Shown piece after piece: positions 8,668 through 17,311 of a stretch of 64,000 bases of DNA (positions are counted from its first letter, which is position 1; every line of letters starts with the position of its first letter). The DNA comes from Dictyobacter alpinus (GTDB lineage Bacteria; Chloroflexota; Ktedonobacteria; Ktedonobacterales; Ktedonobacteraceae), in NCBI RefSeq assembly GCF_003967575.1, contig NZ_BIFT01000001.1, positions 4,464,001 to 4,528,000 on the forward strand, read 5' to 3'. The translations under genes and the position numbers were made by a program. The notes under the pieces are model-generated. The model saw nothing but the letters and a program-made list of their open reading frames with translations, did no database searches and was not told the origin of the DNA.

Positions 8668-9429
8668 CTACAATTCTGTAGCTGGCCCTTTAATTTGTTT
8701 TTGTTGCACATTCGGACCTTCGAGTTGCAGTTGTTGTTTTAAAGCCTGCAATTGTGCTTCAACATTTTGCTGGGCGGTAATTTGCTGCAACTCTCGGTCA
8801 AGTGTATCGCTACTTCCGGCCCCGAGTAGTCCTTGCTCTCCTAGAGCACCTTGCTCGATCAGGCTATCCATAGCGTTGGCCCGGGCCTGCATGGTCAGTA
8901 CTTTATCCTGTGCCCGCTGCATAGCCAGATTCATCTCGGTCATTTCCTGCGAAATACCGGTGAGCGCCTCATTAATCTTCACCTGAGCCTGGGCGGCGCC
9001 ATACTGCGCTTTGACCATTTCCTTCTGCGTCCTGAACGTCTCAACCCGGGACGAGACATTGCGCTCCATGGTAATCAGTTTCTCTTCCTGGGCCTTGAGC
9101 TGCGCAATTTGTTGCTCATAGCTCGTTAATTGGACGATCAGTGTCTCTTTGCGCTGCAAGGCCAGGCGAGCCAGATCTTCTCGGTTAGCCTGTAGGGCCT
9201 GCTGAGCCTGTCTATCCAGCGTCGTCACTTTATCTGCCACCTGTTTTTGCTGGAGCTCAAGCCGCTTCTCCTGGGTCACCACATCAGCAATCGATCGCTT
9301 TAACTGCTGTAACTGCTCAAGCTGCTTTCCATAAGAATAATCCATGACCTGACCAGGATCTTCAGCTTTATCCAGGGCAGAACTGGCACGGATGCGAAAA
9401 AGGTTCATAAATCGACTAAAAAGTCCCAT
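8668..9429 (-). CDS. pspA: PspA/IM30 family membrane-stress protein
   Basis: The 253-aa protein starts with the amphipathic helix typical of the family (MGLFSRFMNLFRIRASSALD) and DPGQVMDYSY. A long continuous coiled coil rich in Q, K, E and A follows to about residue 200 (QLEQLQQLKRSIADVV, MTEMNLAMQRAQDKV). This matches the ESCRT-III-like PspA/Vipp1 fold, which assembles on stressed membranes and limits proton leak. The C-terminus, with SDTLDRELQQI, resembles the usual end of the family. No pspB/pspC-like gene is adjacent. It is convergent with, and touching, the hypothetical gene at 8311. Confidence 0.9.
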   Translation of the reverse strand: MGLFSRFMNLFRIRASSALDKAEDPGQVMDYSYGKQLEQLQQLKRSIADVVTQEKRLELQQKQVADKVTTLDRQAQQALQANREDLARLALQRKETLIVQLTSYEQQIAQLKAQEEKLITMERNVSSRVETFRTQKEMVKAQYGAAQAQVKINEALTGISQEMTEMNLAMQRAQDKVLTMQARANAMDSLIEQGALGEQGLLGAGSSDTLDRELQQITAQQNVEAQLQALKQQLQLEGPNVQQKQIKGPATEL

Positions 9430-9589
9430 ATCGTCCTCCAGAGGCTATGAATAATAAAGAATAGTAGGCCCTGCAATAATATACGCCCTATGTAGAAATT
9501 CGTTGCTTTTTGCTTGTATCATATCATACTTAAGGCGACATCGGCCCCTATGAGAAATTGGGAGAAAAGGGAAAAGGGGAAAAAATGCC

Positions 9590-9618
9590 TTGACTTTTGT
9601 ATGGATATCAGGTATACT
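9590..9618 (+). promoter_or_regulatory. Sigma-70-type promoter of tRNA-Gly
   Basis: TTGACT at 9590-9595 and TATACT at 9613-9618 are separated by 17 bp, close to the consensus vegetative promoter. The tRNA begins 25 nt after the -10 box. Confidence 0.8.
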
Positions 9619-9642
9619 TTTCTATGTCAGTCAAGGACAGAT

Positions 9643-9715
9643 GCGGGTTTGGTGTAGTGGCTAACATGTAACTTTCCCAAAGTTGAGATCACGGGTTCGA
9701 TCCCCGTAACCCGCT
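9643..9715 (+). tRNA. tRNA-Gly (anticodon CCC)
   Basis: Full cloverleaf: the acceptor GCGGGTT pairs with AACCCGC, the D arm lies in GTGTAGTGGCTAACAT, and the anticodon stem TAACT/AGTTG (one T-G pair) closes the TTCCCAA loop. The T arm is ACGGG/CCCGT around TTCGATC. Anticodon CCC reads GGG glycine codons. The discriminator is T and CCA is not encoded. It has its own promoter and terminator. Confidence 0.94.
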
Positions 9716-9720
9716 TTTTC

Positions 9721-9752
9721 AAAAGCCACCTGGATATCCAGGTGGCTTTTTT
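9721..9752 (+). terminator. Intrinsic terminator of tRNA-Gly
   Basis: A perfect 15-bp inverted repeat (AAAAGCCACCTGGAT with its complement, 9721-9750) runs into a T tract. It begins 5 nt past the tRNA discriminator base. Confidence 0.88.
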
Positions 9753-9778
9753 GTATGCCTGTGTCTGCCAAAGAAATA

Positions 9779-9811
9779 GCCGCCGGGAGAGTGCCAGTTT
9801 CTCCCGGCGGC
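9779..9811 (-). terminator. Terminator downstream of the MFS gene
   Basis: GCCGCCGGGAGA (9779-9790) pairs with TCTCCCGGCGGC (9800-9811) around a 9-nt loop. On the minus strand the stem is followed by a T-rich stretch. It lies 13 nt beyond the MFS stop codon, facing the tRNA terminator. Confidence 0.75.
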
Positions 9812-9823
9812 CGTTTTGCCTGT

Positions 9824-11161
9824 TTAGGAGGCGTTGTATTCTTCGTTGAGGTGTTTGCGCATCTTTTCCATATCTTTAGGGACAGTTTTGACACCGATAA
9901 CACAGATCAAGCCGGCCAGCAGGAGGCAGGTCGGACCGGTAATTTGCAGGGCAAAGCCGAGCGAGTGGGTGCTATCACTAATGAGGCCCACAATCAGTGG
10001 TGAAGCCGCATCTCCCAACAGATGTCCTAGCAGCAGGGCCAGACCTACGGCCGTGGAGCGGATTTCCGGTAGGGTGATATCCTGGATGATGGCCTGGATC
10101 GGTCCCAGGCAAAGACTGAGACAGATGATGGCAAAGGAGAAGACCGCAATGAAAGCTGCTAACTGGTGCATGGAAAGAGCCACCCAGGTTAGTGGTGCGC
10201 CAGTCAGGAAGGCGATGGTGGTTATGATCATACGCCCCTCTGGCATCTTGCGCTGCAGGAAGTCGGAGAGCCAGCCGCCAATCAGTGTTCCGACCAGACT
10301 ACCGCCGGCTAGGACGCCACCGGATATTGTTCCGGCCTGACTGATGGACAGACCAAATTCGCGGCTCAGAAAGGTTGGAACCCAGGAGAGTGCGGCCCCG
10401 ATGATAAAGAAGCTACAGATAAATGCAGCTACCAGTACCCAGTAGGTTGGTGTTTTCAGAAGTTGGCGGATGACCTGAAGGATATTGCCACCAATACTGC
10501 CATGTGCGGCCGCAGCATCATTGCTACTATTGTCTCCTTCACGGTCAAAAGCTCCACGCTTAGGTTCTACGGCGCGCCAGATAAAAAAGGCTGCCAGAAG
10601 TCCTGGTATACCGACCACATAAAAGACCCAGCGCCACCCCAGGGCTTCAGCAATAATGCCACCCACGATTAATCCAATCGCAGTACCAATCAGATTGCCA
10701 ATGGACCAGATGGAGAGCATCAGGCCACGTTTCTCTTTGTGGAAGTAGTCTCCAATCAATGAAACGGATGCCGGTGCATAGCCAGCCTCTCCGATGCCCA
10801 GGACGGAACGTGTCAGGAAGATCTGTATGAAGTTATGGGTCATACCGCTCAGGGCTGTGGCGATACTCCAGAGGGTAACACAGATGGCCACAATATTCTT
10901 GCGTACTCCTCGATCCGCCCAGATGCCGATGGGCAGTGTTGACAGTCCATAGATAAACAGAAATGAGGAATTGAGCAGGCCAAGCTCAATATCTGTTAAT
11001 CCGAACTCTTTCTGGATGAGGATCTGGACCGCTGCGAGGACGGAACGGTCGGTATAGTTGAGAATATTTATAATGAGCAAAATGACGAATGCAAAGCGTG
11101 CCTGCGTTGGCGTTGGCTTGGTGAAATATTTTCGTTGAACTGAGGGGGTGGCAGTATTCAA
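9824..11161 (-). CDS. MFS transporter, Spinster-like
   Basis: The 445-aa membrane protein has about twelve hydrophobic segments. The Major Facilitator signatures are visible: NYTDRS in the first helix (the N-Y-x-D-R form seen in Spinster-type carriers), the loop 2-3 motif GIWADRGVRKN, and SRSVLGIGEAGYAPA-like sequence in helices 4-5 (LTRSVLGIGEAGYAPA). A cytoplasmic middle loop lies near residue 205-235 and the C-terminal tail is charged. The family moves organic anions, sphingolipids or sugars; the substrate here cannot be told. It is a single-gene transcript with its own terminator, divergent from the small membrane protein gene at 11496. Confidence 0.88.
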   Translation of the reverse strand: MNTATPSVQRKYFTKPTPTQARFAFVILLIINILNYTDRSVLAAVQILIQKEFGLTDIELGLLNSSFLFIYGLSTLPIGIWADRGVRKNIVAICVTLWSIATALSGMTHNFIQIFLTRSVLGIGEAGYAPASVSLIGDYFHKEKRGLMLSIWSIGNLIGTAIGLIVGGIIAEALGWRWVFYVVGIPGLLAAFFIWRAVEPKRGAFDREGDNSSNDAAAAHGSIGGNILQVIRQLLKTPTYWVLVAAFICSFFIIGAALSWVPTFLSREFGLSISQAGTISGGVLAGGSLVGTLIGGWLSDFLQRKMPEGRMIITTIAFLTGAPLTWVALSMHQLAAFIAVFSFAIICLSLCLGPIQAIIQDITLPEIRSTAVGLALLLGHLLGDAASPLIVGLISDSTHSLGFALQITGPTCLLLAGLICVIGVKTVPKDMEKMRKHLNEEYNAS

Positions 11162-11495
11162 TCCCTGGTTCCTTTCATTGACATGTTTCTATTGTCACAG
11201 TTAATCAAACTGATAGGCTCTTCTTTAGATCCTACGTAGAACATAAACCTTCTGTTGTACATTGTACTATGCCTGTCCCAAAAGTAACGTCAGCTATAAG
11301 CTTTTTCATGTCATCAGTTTTTTGTGCTCTTTCTCGAAACTTTATAGTCGTGCTAAAACGTATAGATAGGGAGAAGCATATTTGCCGATTGCACGGTTTA
11401 GCTGTTTTTTTTATTTACCGGCCTTATGGACTTTATTATCGTGGCAACGTGCGTTTTCCTGGCAAAAACTGAGAAACGACGTAAAGGAGAATTCT
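11162..11495. promoter_or_regulatory. Divergent intergenic region, MFS / GlsB-like gene
   Basis: These 334 bp contain no credible gene and must hold the promoters of both divergent genes. AAAGGAGA at 11483-11490 is the ribosome binding site of the rightward gene. I see no long inverted repeat or riboswitch-like motif. No -35/-10 pair is good enough to name. Confidence 0.4.
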
Positions 11496-11837
11496 ATGCT
11501 GGTTCTTGCAGATGCTGTGAAAATTCAGATTGGTTCCAATGTATGGACAATTGGTCTTGACTTGATCATGTATATCGTGATCGCTGCAGTTGTTGGTGTG
11601 ATTGCAGAGTTCATTGTGGGATGGAGAGTTCCCCTGGGAATCATCGGCGCGATTATTGCTGGTGTCATCGGCGTCTGGTTGATGACTCGCGTTATCAACA
11701 TTACGGGCATTGGTGATATTTATTGGTTCGGTGTGCCTTTGCTGCGCGGGTTGATTGGTGCTATCATCATGATTGGTATCTGGCACCTGCTCACGCGTGG
11801 CCTCGGTTCACGTCGCCGCCGCTATCGCGCAGGCTAA
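11496..11837 (+). CDS. Small GlsB/YeaQ/YmgE-type membrane protein
   Basis: The 113-aa protein has three or four hydrophobic helices with glycine-rich packing: MYIVIAAVVGVIAEFIVG, PLGIIGAIIAGVIGVWLM, and PLLRGLIGAIIMIGIWHLL. It ends in a basic tail (GSRRRRYRAG). This is the pattern of transglycosylase-associated (GlsB/YeaQ) proteins, often stress-induced and of unknown biochemical role. The start at 11496 follows AAAGGAGA by 5 nt; an upstream in-frame start lacks such a site. It is a stand-alone gene followed by a GC-rich repeat and a very long palindrome. Confidence 0.8.
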   Translation: MLVLADAVKIQIGSNVWTIGLDLIMYIVIAAVVGVIAEFIVGWRVPLGIIGAIIAGVIGVWLMTRVINITGIGDIYWFGVPLLRGLIGAIIMIGIWHLLTRGLGSRRRRYRAG

Positions 11838-11879
11838 TACATACCTGTACTAGAGCTTCGATCCCCTTCAAGTAACAAG

Positions 11880-11980
11880 AAAGCGGGGATGCAAGGGGCG
11901 GCGAGCCCCTTGACTGGGGGCTCCGGGGCTGTGCCCCCGAACCTTCTCTCCTCCCCCGCCCGCATAGCGGGCGCAGATCA
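11880..11980. repeat. GC-rich modular hairpin repeat, copy 2 (inverted)
   Basis: Read on the minus strand this gives CGCCCGCTATGCGGGCGGG, a GGGAGGAGAGAAGG tract, GGGGGCACAGCCCCGGAGCC, then CAAGGGGCTCGCCGCCCCTTG. The module order matches the copy at 1216 and the copies near 32.7-33.0 kb. It lies between the GlsB-like gene and the palindrome at 11983. Confidence 0.7.
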
Positions 11981-11982
11981 TA

Positions 11983-12058
11983 GGTTAATCTGTAAAACAA
12001 CAAGCAGCGCCGCCGAAAAAAATTTCGGCGGCGCTGCTTGTTGTTTTACAGATTAACC
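11983..12058. terminator. 36-bp-arm perfect palindrome covering the serA 3' end
   Basis: Arms 11983-12018 and 12023-12058 are perfectly complementary over 36 bp, with an AAAA loop and a GCCGCCGAAA/TTTCGGCGGC core. The right arm includes the last codons and the stop codon of serA (12046-12058), so the left arm is an inverted copy of the gene's end. It sits between convergent genes and could stop transcription from either side, but the stem is far longer than a normal intrinsic terminator. Confidence 0.8.
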
Positions 12059-13752
12059 ATCTTTACGCCATAAATGGTGCCGGTCTGGTTGACTTCGTCA
12101 AGGGCCCATTCGGGAATGGGATTATCCACAGAGATGACCATCAGGGCTGATTCGGTTGGGCGGGCAAGCTCATAGGAACGAGCTTTGCGCTCGCTGGGTC
12201 CAACATCCATGTGGCGGATATTGACCTGGGCTTTGCCCAGCACGGTACCAACGAGTCCGATCATGCCTGGCTGGTCGATGTTGCGGCAGAAGAGGATTGG
12301 TCCCTCTGGCACAAACTCGGTCCAGTAAGGTCCGACCTGGACGATGCGTGGCTCGTTGTGCATAACGGTTCCGCTGATAACGTTGACATAGTCGTCTTTG
12401 TTGGTATTGCTTCCGCTCTCACTACTGACACGCAGGGTAACCTGATTGGCGAATTCGGCCGGGGTCGTTGATTTCTGTTCAACGATCTCGATACCCCATT
12501 CTTTCGCCAGCACCTGGGCGTTGATCATGTTGACGTGCGCTTCTGAAACCGACTCCAGCAGCCCTTTGACCAGCGCAGCCTGCAGTGGGCGCAGGTCGTA
12601 GCTGGCAATTTCGCCACTATAAGTGAGCTCGATTTTGCGCAATGGCTCGGGCTGTAGCTGGGTGTATAGACGTCCCATCTTTTCAACCAGAACCATATAA
12701 GGCTGCAGAATTTTGAGTGTTTCTGGTAGGATCAGTGGGGCATTGACGGCCGCGCGTGGGAAGCCACCACTAAGTACTGATACGATCTGCTCCGCTACGT
12801 CGGTGGCAACCCCGACCTGTGCCTCTTCGGTAGATGCTCCCAGGTGGGGAGTCGCAATGATATGCTCGTGCGCGATGAGCTGCTGTAAGAGGGCATTATC
12901 GCGTATCGGCTCCTGGCTGAAAACGTCTAGTGCCGCGCCCGCGATATGTTTTTCGTTCAGTGCTTTGAGTAGAGCCTCTTCGTCGATCAGTCCACCACGC
13001 GCACAGTTGATCAGGCGCGCGCCAGGCTTCATCATTGCCAGCTCTTTCTCACTAATCAGGCCGCGCGTGCCATTGGGGCCACTGGTCAGGGAGGTATGCA
13101 GGGTGATGAAATCAGCTTGCTTTAAAACGTCCTCCAGGCTGAGCATGGTGACATTAGACTTGCGAGCCTGCTCGGTTGAGACAAAAGGATCAAAGGCGAT
13201 GATCTGCATCTCCAGTCCCTGTGCCCGTCGCGCCACGGCCATACCTACTTTACCCAGGCCAATCACGCCAAGTGTTTTGTTGCGTACTTCGATACCCAGG
13301 AAGCGGCTCTTCTCCCACTTATTCGCTTTCATGCTGGCATCGGCGGCTGGCACATGACGGGCCAGCGCCATCAGCATCGCAATCGTATGTTCTGCGGCGG
13401 CCATAATATTGCCGGTTGGCGAATTGACAACGATAATACCCTGCCGGGTTGCCGCTGCGGTATCGATATTATCGACGCCCACGCCAGCGCGACCCACAAT
13501 CCTGAGATTGTGCGCCGCCGTTAAAATATCGCTGGTCACCTGTGTCTCACTACGTACCACCAGCGCGCTATATTCACCAATAATCGCTTTTAACTGCTCC
13601 GGTTTCAGCCCAGGTCGCTCATCGATCTGGGCATCCGGTAGCTGCTCACGCAAAAAGGCCACACCCTCGTGTGCAATACGATCTGTAATCAGAATCTTTA
13701 CAGGCCCTGTCTGTTCCTGTGGATTTTCGACCTCAGCACGTACGTCTGCCAT
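12046..13752 (-). CDS. serA: D-3-phosphoglycerate dehydrogenase
   Basis: The 568-aa long-type SerA carries out the first step of serine synthesis, oxidising 3-phosphoglycerate. Visible parts are the N-terminal 2-hydroxyacid dehydrogenase region (VKILITDRIAHEGV), the NAD site GVIGLGKVGMAVARRA, and the active-site regions NCARGGLIDEEAL and ATPHLGASTEEAQ. An intervening ASB-type domain and a C-terminal ACT domain (ILFCRNIDQPGMIGLVG) follow. The ACT domain normally binds serine for feedback control. The start at 13752 (MADVRAEV) is preferred because a start at 13797 would overlap the upstream gene by 17 bp. It is the second gene of a two-gene operon after the aminotransferase at 13781. Confidence 0.95.
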   Translation of the reverse strand: MADVRAEVENPQEQTGPVKILITDRIAHEGVAFLREQLPDAQIDERPGLKPEQLKAIIGEYSALVVRSETQVTSDILTAAHNLRIVGRAGVGVDNIDTAAATRQGIIVVNSPTGNIMAAAEHTIAMLMALARHVPAADASMKANKWEKSRFLGIEVRNKTLGVIGLGKVGMAVARRAQGLEMQIIAFDPFVSTEQARKSNVTMLSLEDVLKQADFITLHTSLTSGPNGTRGLISEKELAMMKPGARLINCARGGLIDEEALLKALNEKHIAGAALDVFSQEPIRDNALLQQLIAHEHIIATPHLGASTEEAQVGVATDVAEQIVSVLSGGFPRAAVNAPLILPETLKILQPYMVLVEKMGRLYTQLQPEPLRKIELTYSGEIASYDLRPLQAALVKGLLESVSEAHVNMINAQVLAKEWGIEIVEQKSTTPAEFANQVTLRVSSESGSNTNKDDYVNVISGTVMHNEPRIVQVGPYWTEFVPEGPILFCRNIDQPGMIGLVGTVLGKAQVNIRHMDVGPSERKARSYELARPTESALMVISVDNPIPEWALDEVNQTGTIYGVKMVNL

Positions 13753-13780
13753 GGATCTGCTCTCTTTCTCGCCGTCTGGC

Positions 13781-14944
13781 TTAACCCTGATAGCCAAGTT
13801 CTTTAAGATGGCGCTCTACTGCATCCAGTGTTTGTTCAAGATCGCTATCTGTGAAGTAGCCCAGGTGTCCTATGCGGAACATTTTGCCCTTCATATGATC
13901 CTGCCCATCGGCCAGAACGATATGCTCGCTTTCACGCAGCTTCTTTAATAGCGCTTTTGTTTCAATGCCTTCAGGAGCTTTAATTGCAGTCACCGTATTG
14001 GAGGCATATCTGGCATCAGTTGCCAGCAATTGTAGTCCCAGCGCCTGCACACGGCCACGCACATACTCGCCAGCTTTCTTGTGGCGTGCAAAGATCGCCT
14101 CGCGTCCCTCGGCCAGCATCATTTCTAACGCGACATCCAGGGCATAGAACAAGGAGACGGGCGGCGTCGTTGGATGCTGCCAGCTGGTCTCCAACTGCTT
14201 CCGTGTCGAGCTCCAATCCCAATAGAAGCGGGGGAGTTTTGACGTTTTATGTGCCTGCCAGGCGCGCTCGCTGGCCGCGATCATCATAATGCCAGGAGGA
14301 ATCATCCAGCCCTTTTGTGATCCGGTAAAGACCACATCCAGATCCCAGGGATCCATTTCTAAGGGCAAACTACTCAGTGAGCTAACCGCATCCACTACAA
14401 CCAGTGCATCAGGACTCAGCTTGCGCACAAGCGCGGCCAGGGTTTGAATATCATTGGTGACGCCTGTCGATGTTTCGTTGTGCGTCATCAATACACCCTT
14501 GTATGGAGCCAGTTCTTTGAGCCGTGCTTCAACTACTGCAGGATCGGCGGCCTCACCCCAGGCGAACTCGATACGCGAGACGTTCAAGCCATAGGCCTCA
14601 GCGATTTTTGCCAGCCGGGTACCGAAATTTCCAATAATAATTGAGACAACATGATCGCCAGGCGAAAAAACATTCACCACCGCGCATTCCTGCGCACCGG
14701 TACCGGAGGCTGGATAGGTTAACACGGGCGATGCTGTCTGGAAAAAATATTGTAGACGTGGGGTAACACGTTTCATAATGGCGGAAAATTCAGGTCCACG
14801 ATGATTAATCATCGGAGCCGCCTGAGCATCCAGTACTTCCTGGGGTACAGGAGTAGGACCAGGTACACGCAAATTCTGGGGAGGGATAGTCGCTCGTGGC
14901 TCGACCTGTGGTACTGGAATTGCCTTTCGTTCCTGAGTGGTCAT
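13781..14944 (-). CDS. Class V aminotransferase (alanine-glyoxylate/serine family), likely serine pathway
   Basis: The 387-aa PLP enzyme has the features of the SPT/AGT family: NLRVPGPTPVPQEV near the N-terminus, YPASGTGAQE for the phosphate-binding region, HNETSTG (155-161), VVDAVSS, and the PLP lysine in TGSQKGW (K211). Family members transaminate serine, alanine or glyoxylate. In several bacteria and archaea without a classic SerC, a protein of this kind next to serA acts on phosphohydroxypyruvate. That role is inferred here from the neighbour. The stop is 28 bp upstream of serA. The N-terminal 20 residues are a nonconserved lead-in. Confidence 0.88.
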   Translation of the reverse strand: MTTQERKAIPVPQVEPRATIPPQNLRVPGPTPVPQEVLDAQAAPMINHRGPEFSAIMKRVTPRLQYFFQTASPVLTYPASGTGAQECAVVNVFSPGDHVVSIIIGNFGTRLAKIAEAYGLNVSRIEFAWGEAADPAVVEARLKELAPYKGVLMTHNETSTGVTNDIQTLAALVRKLSPDALVVVDAVSSLSSLPLEMDPWDLDVVFTGSQKGWMIPPGIMMIAASERAWQAHKTSKLPRFYWDWSSTRKQLETSWQHPTTPPVSLFYALDVALEMMLAEGREAIFARHKKAGEYVRGRVQALGLQLLATDARYASNTVTAIKAPEGIETKALLKKLRESEHIVLADGQDHMKGKMFRIGHLGYFTDSDLEQTLDAVERHLKELGYQG

Positions 14945-15028
14945 TGCTTTATTACTCCATCTCTCTCTATCTTGTTGAATGCCAGGATCTACATAATCAT
15001 GCCATTCAGTGCCTCATTGCAATGACAT

Positions 15029-15058
15029 GCGGCGGCTAACTGCACTGTTATCCGCCGC
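15029..15058 (-). promoter_or_regulatory. Hairpin in the 5' leader of the ser operon
   Basis: GCGGCGG (15029-15035) pairs with CCGCCGC (15052-15058), and inner TAAC pairs with GTTA. It lies about 85 nt before the aminotransferase start on the minus strand. It could be an attenuator-like element or mRNA-stabilising hairpin. A T-box was considered and not supported. The remainder of the 336-bp divergent gap (14945-15280) shows nothing else on this strand. Confidence 0.35.
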
Positions 15059-15149
15059 GGTCCTTAAGGGGTATTCTTCTCAAAGTATAGCATATATGCT
15101 TGAGGGCCGGGTAGGCAAAATTCTTAAACCTATAGATAAGCACTACGTA

Positions 15150-15179
15150 TTGCGACTCCTCTTTTCATAATGCTACAAT
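15150..15179 (+). promoter_or_regulatory. Possible pyk promoter
   Basis: TTGCGA at 15150-15155 and TACAAT at 15174-15179 lie 18 bp apart, about 100 nt before the pyk start. The fit to consensus is moderate. Confidence 0.4.
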
Positions 15180-15280
15180 TGCCATACGATGGCTTGCATT
15201 ATCAGGCAACCTGCATTCCATCAGTCAAAGAAGGAGGCAAGGAAAGCCTTGAAATATTTTATTAAATGAGGAATAAGTAT

Positions 15281-16723
15281 ATGCGACGCACCAAAATAGT
15301 CTGTACTATTGGACCCGCAACTAATAGTGATGAACAGCTTGAAAAACTGATGCTTGCAGGGATGAATGTGGCTCGCTTGAATTTTTCCCATGGGACACAG
15401 GAAGGCCACGCGAAGGTCATTGAAAGTGTTCGTAGTATATCGAAGCGCTTAAATATTCCGGTTGCTATCTTACAAGATCTGCAAGGTCCGAAGATTCGTA
15501 CAGGACTCCTCCGGGACGGGCAGCCGGTCCGCCTTGTGGATGGGGCTCAGCTTACGATTACATCGCGTGAGGTTGTAGGCACCTCCGAATGTGTAGCGAC
15601 GACCTATAAGCAGTTACCACAGGATGTTAAGATTGGTGATCGCATTTTACTCGATGATGGACTTCTTGAGTTACGTGTGATCGACAAAAATGCGACCGAT
15701 GTGCATTGTGAGATTGTGCATGGCGGTCTGTTAAAAGAGCATAAGGGTATTAATCTACCAGGGGTTGCTGTGAGTGCTCCTTCTTTGACGGAGAAGGATT
15801 TAGCCGATTTACGCTTTGGGGTGCAGCATGGGGTTGATTATGTTGCCTTAAGTTTTGTGCGCAGGCCGGAAGATATCCTGTCGGCCCGCCAGCAGATTGA
15901 AGCGATTCAGTCCGAACTGGGTTGTGAAACTGCGTATGGACCTATTCCCTTGATTGCCAAGTTGGAGAAGCCGGAAGCTGTGAAGCGCCTTGATGAGATC
16001 TTGCGCGTTACCGATGGGGTCATGGTGGCCCGTGGTGATTTAGGCGTAGAGATGGCCCCTGAGAGCGTTCCGCTGATCCAAAAACATATTATTTCGCGCT
16101 GCAATGATCTGGATCTGCCGGTGATTACCGCCACCCAGATGCTTGAATCTATGATCAGCAATCCACGTCCAACGCGTGCTGAAGCCAGCGATGTCGCAAA
16201 TGCTATTTTTGACGGTACCGATGCCGTAATGTTAAGCGCTGAAACCGCCGCCGGTTCCTATCCCATTGAAGCTGTGAAGATGATGGATCGCATTGCGCGT
16301 CAGACCGAGAGCGAAGGTTTGATGAACTATCAACGTCATGTGCCTTTATTGACTCAGGATCGCGCGGTCTGTCATGCCGCCAAAGCTCTGGCGGAAGAGG
16401 CCAGTGTGAAATATATCGCTGTCTTCACTAGAAGTGGTACTTCGGCGCAACTGGTCTCCAAAGATCGTCCACGCACACCAATTATGGCCTATACACCTTC
16501 CAAAGAGGTCTATCATCGCCTCTGCCTCTGGTGGGGTGTCTGGCCACATATCATCCCCCTCACCGGCTCAACGGAAGAGTTGATTGAGATCGTGGAAAAA
16601 AAGCTGCAGGCAGAACATGAAATTCTACCTGGTGACAGCATCGTCATCATGGGCGGCATGCCCGTCGCCAGCCGTATGCGCACCAACTTCGTTCGCCTGC
16701 ACCATATCGGCGAACTAGGCTAA
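15281..16723 (+). CDS. pyk: Pyruvate kinase
   Basis: The 480-aa enzyme converts phosphoenolpyruvate and ADP to pyruvate and ATP. Signatures include RRTKIVCTIGPATNS at the N-terminus, GMNVARLNFSHG, LQDLQGPKIRTG, the active-site stretch IPLIAKLEKPEAVKRLDEIL, MVARGDLGVEM, and ITATQMLESMI. The C-terminal domain contains VFTRSGTSAQLVSKDRP. Length and domain order are standard. The start at 15281 is chosen because GAGGA lies 8 nt before it; another ATG at 15266 lacks a site. It is monocistronic, closed by a long palindrome 8 nt after the stop. Confidence 0.96.
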   Translation: MRRTKIVCTIGPATNSDEQLEKLMLAGMNVARLNFSHGTQEGHAKVIESVRSISKRLNIPVAILQDLQGPKIRTGLLRDGQPVRLVDGAQLTITSREVVGTSECVATTYKQLPQDVKIGDRILLDDGLLELRVIDKNATDVHCEIVHGGLLKEHKGINLPGVAVSAPSLTEKDLADLRFGVQHGVDYVALSFVRRPEDILSARQQIEAIQSELGCETAYGPIPLIAKLEKPEAVKRLDEILRVTDGVMVARGDLGVEMAPESVPLIQKHIISRCNDLDLPVITATQMLESMISNPRPTRAEASDVANAIFDGTDAVMLSAETAAGSYPIEAVKMMDRIARQTESEGLMNYQRHVPLLTQDRAVCHAAKALAEEASVKYIAVFTRSGTSAQLVSKDRPRTPIMAYTPSKEVYHRLCLWWGVWPHIIPLTGSTEELIEIVEKKLQAEHEILPGDSIVIMGGMPVASRMRTNFVRLHHIGELG

Positions 16724-16731
16724 AAATCTTC

Positions 16732-16790
16732 GTAGTAGAGAGGATGCCGGATTGCGCGCAATATGCGCAATCCGGCATCCTCTCTACTAC
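16732..16790 (+). terminator. 26-bp-arm palindrome after pyk
   Basis: Arms 16732-16757 and 16765-16790 match perfectly over 26 bp around a 7-nt loop, with a GATTGCGC/GCGCAATC inner core. There is no real T tract. Its position just after pyk fits a transcription-ending or RNA-stabilising structure of the same kind as others in this window. Confidence 0.75.
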
Positions 16791-16845
16791 TGTTTGCATA
16801 ATGAAATATATCTTAAGAACAGCTTGAGAGCAATATCCTTTGACA

Positions 16846-16874
16846 TTGACAATTTGGCCGCTCCGTGCTATTCT
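16846..16874 (+). promoter_or_regulatory. Strong promoter for rpsP-khpA-rimM
   Basis: TTGACA at 16846-16851 and TATTCT at 16869-16874 are spaced 17 bp. A second TTGACA partly overlaps upstream. The rpsP ATG is about 100 nt further, leaving a leader containing GGGGCACTTTTAGTGCTATG, which might form a weak hairpin. Confidence 0.75.
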
Positions 16875-16975
16875 AATCAAGCCGTAATTTAGGGGCACTT
16901 TTAGTGCTATGTAAAACGTGGCGCTGCTGAAAATACAGCCCCCTTTGTGTGGGGCAGAGGTGGAAATAACAAAGC

Positions 16976-17287
16976 ATGACTGTCAAAATTCGCTTAAAAC
17001 GTACGGGGATGAAGAAAGCCCCTAGCTATCGTGTTGTAGTGGCTGATGCACGTTCTCCTCGTGATGGCCGCATTATCGAGAATATCGGCTGGTATAACCC
17101 ACGTGTCGAGCCTTCCGCGATCAACATCAATGAGGAAAAAGCTCTCGGCTGGTTAAAAAATGGTGCGCAACCCACAGAGTCCGTTTCTCTGCTCCTCAAG
17201 CGCGCTGGCATTCTAGAGCGTTTCACTCAGGAGAAAACTGCAGCCAAAGCTGCGACTGCTGAACAGAAAACATCTAAAGAGGCTTAG
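16976..17287 (+). CDS. rpsP: 30S ribosomal protein S16
   Basis: This 103-aa protein opens with the S16 signature (MTVKIRLKRTGMKKAPSYRV), then VVADARSPRDGRIIENIGWY and NPRV, and the conserved KALGWLKNGAQPTESV. S16 binds 16S rRNA in the 30S body. The C-terminal 20 residues are a low-complexity Ala/Lys/Glu tail. It heads the rpsP-khpA-rimM order common in bacteria; trmD, often next in that cluster, is absent from this window after rimM. Confidence 0.97.
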   Translation: MTVKIRLKRTGMKKAPSYRVVVADARSPRDGRIIENIGWYNPRVEPSAININEEKALGWLKNGAQPTESVSLLLKRAGILERFTQEKTAAKAATAEQKTSKEA

Positions 17288-17311
17288 TTGTATCTGCAGT
17301 AAGGATACTAT

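Noticed and set aside
15029..15075. GGACCGCGG next to a hairpin in the ser operon leader, resembling a T-box antiterminator
   Set aside because: The leader is too short for a stem I specifier region, the full AGGGTGGNACCGCG is absent and there is no terminator T run.
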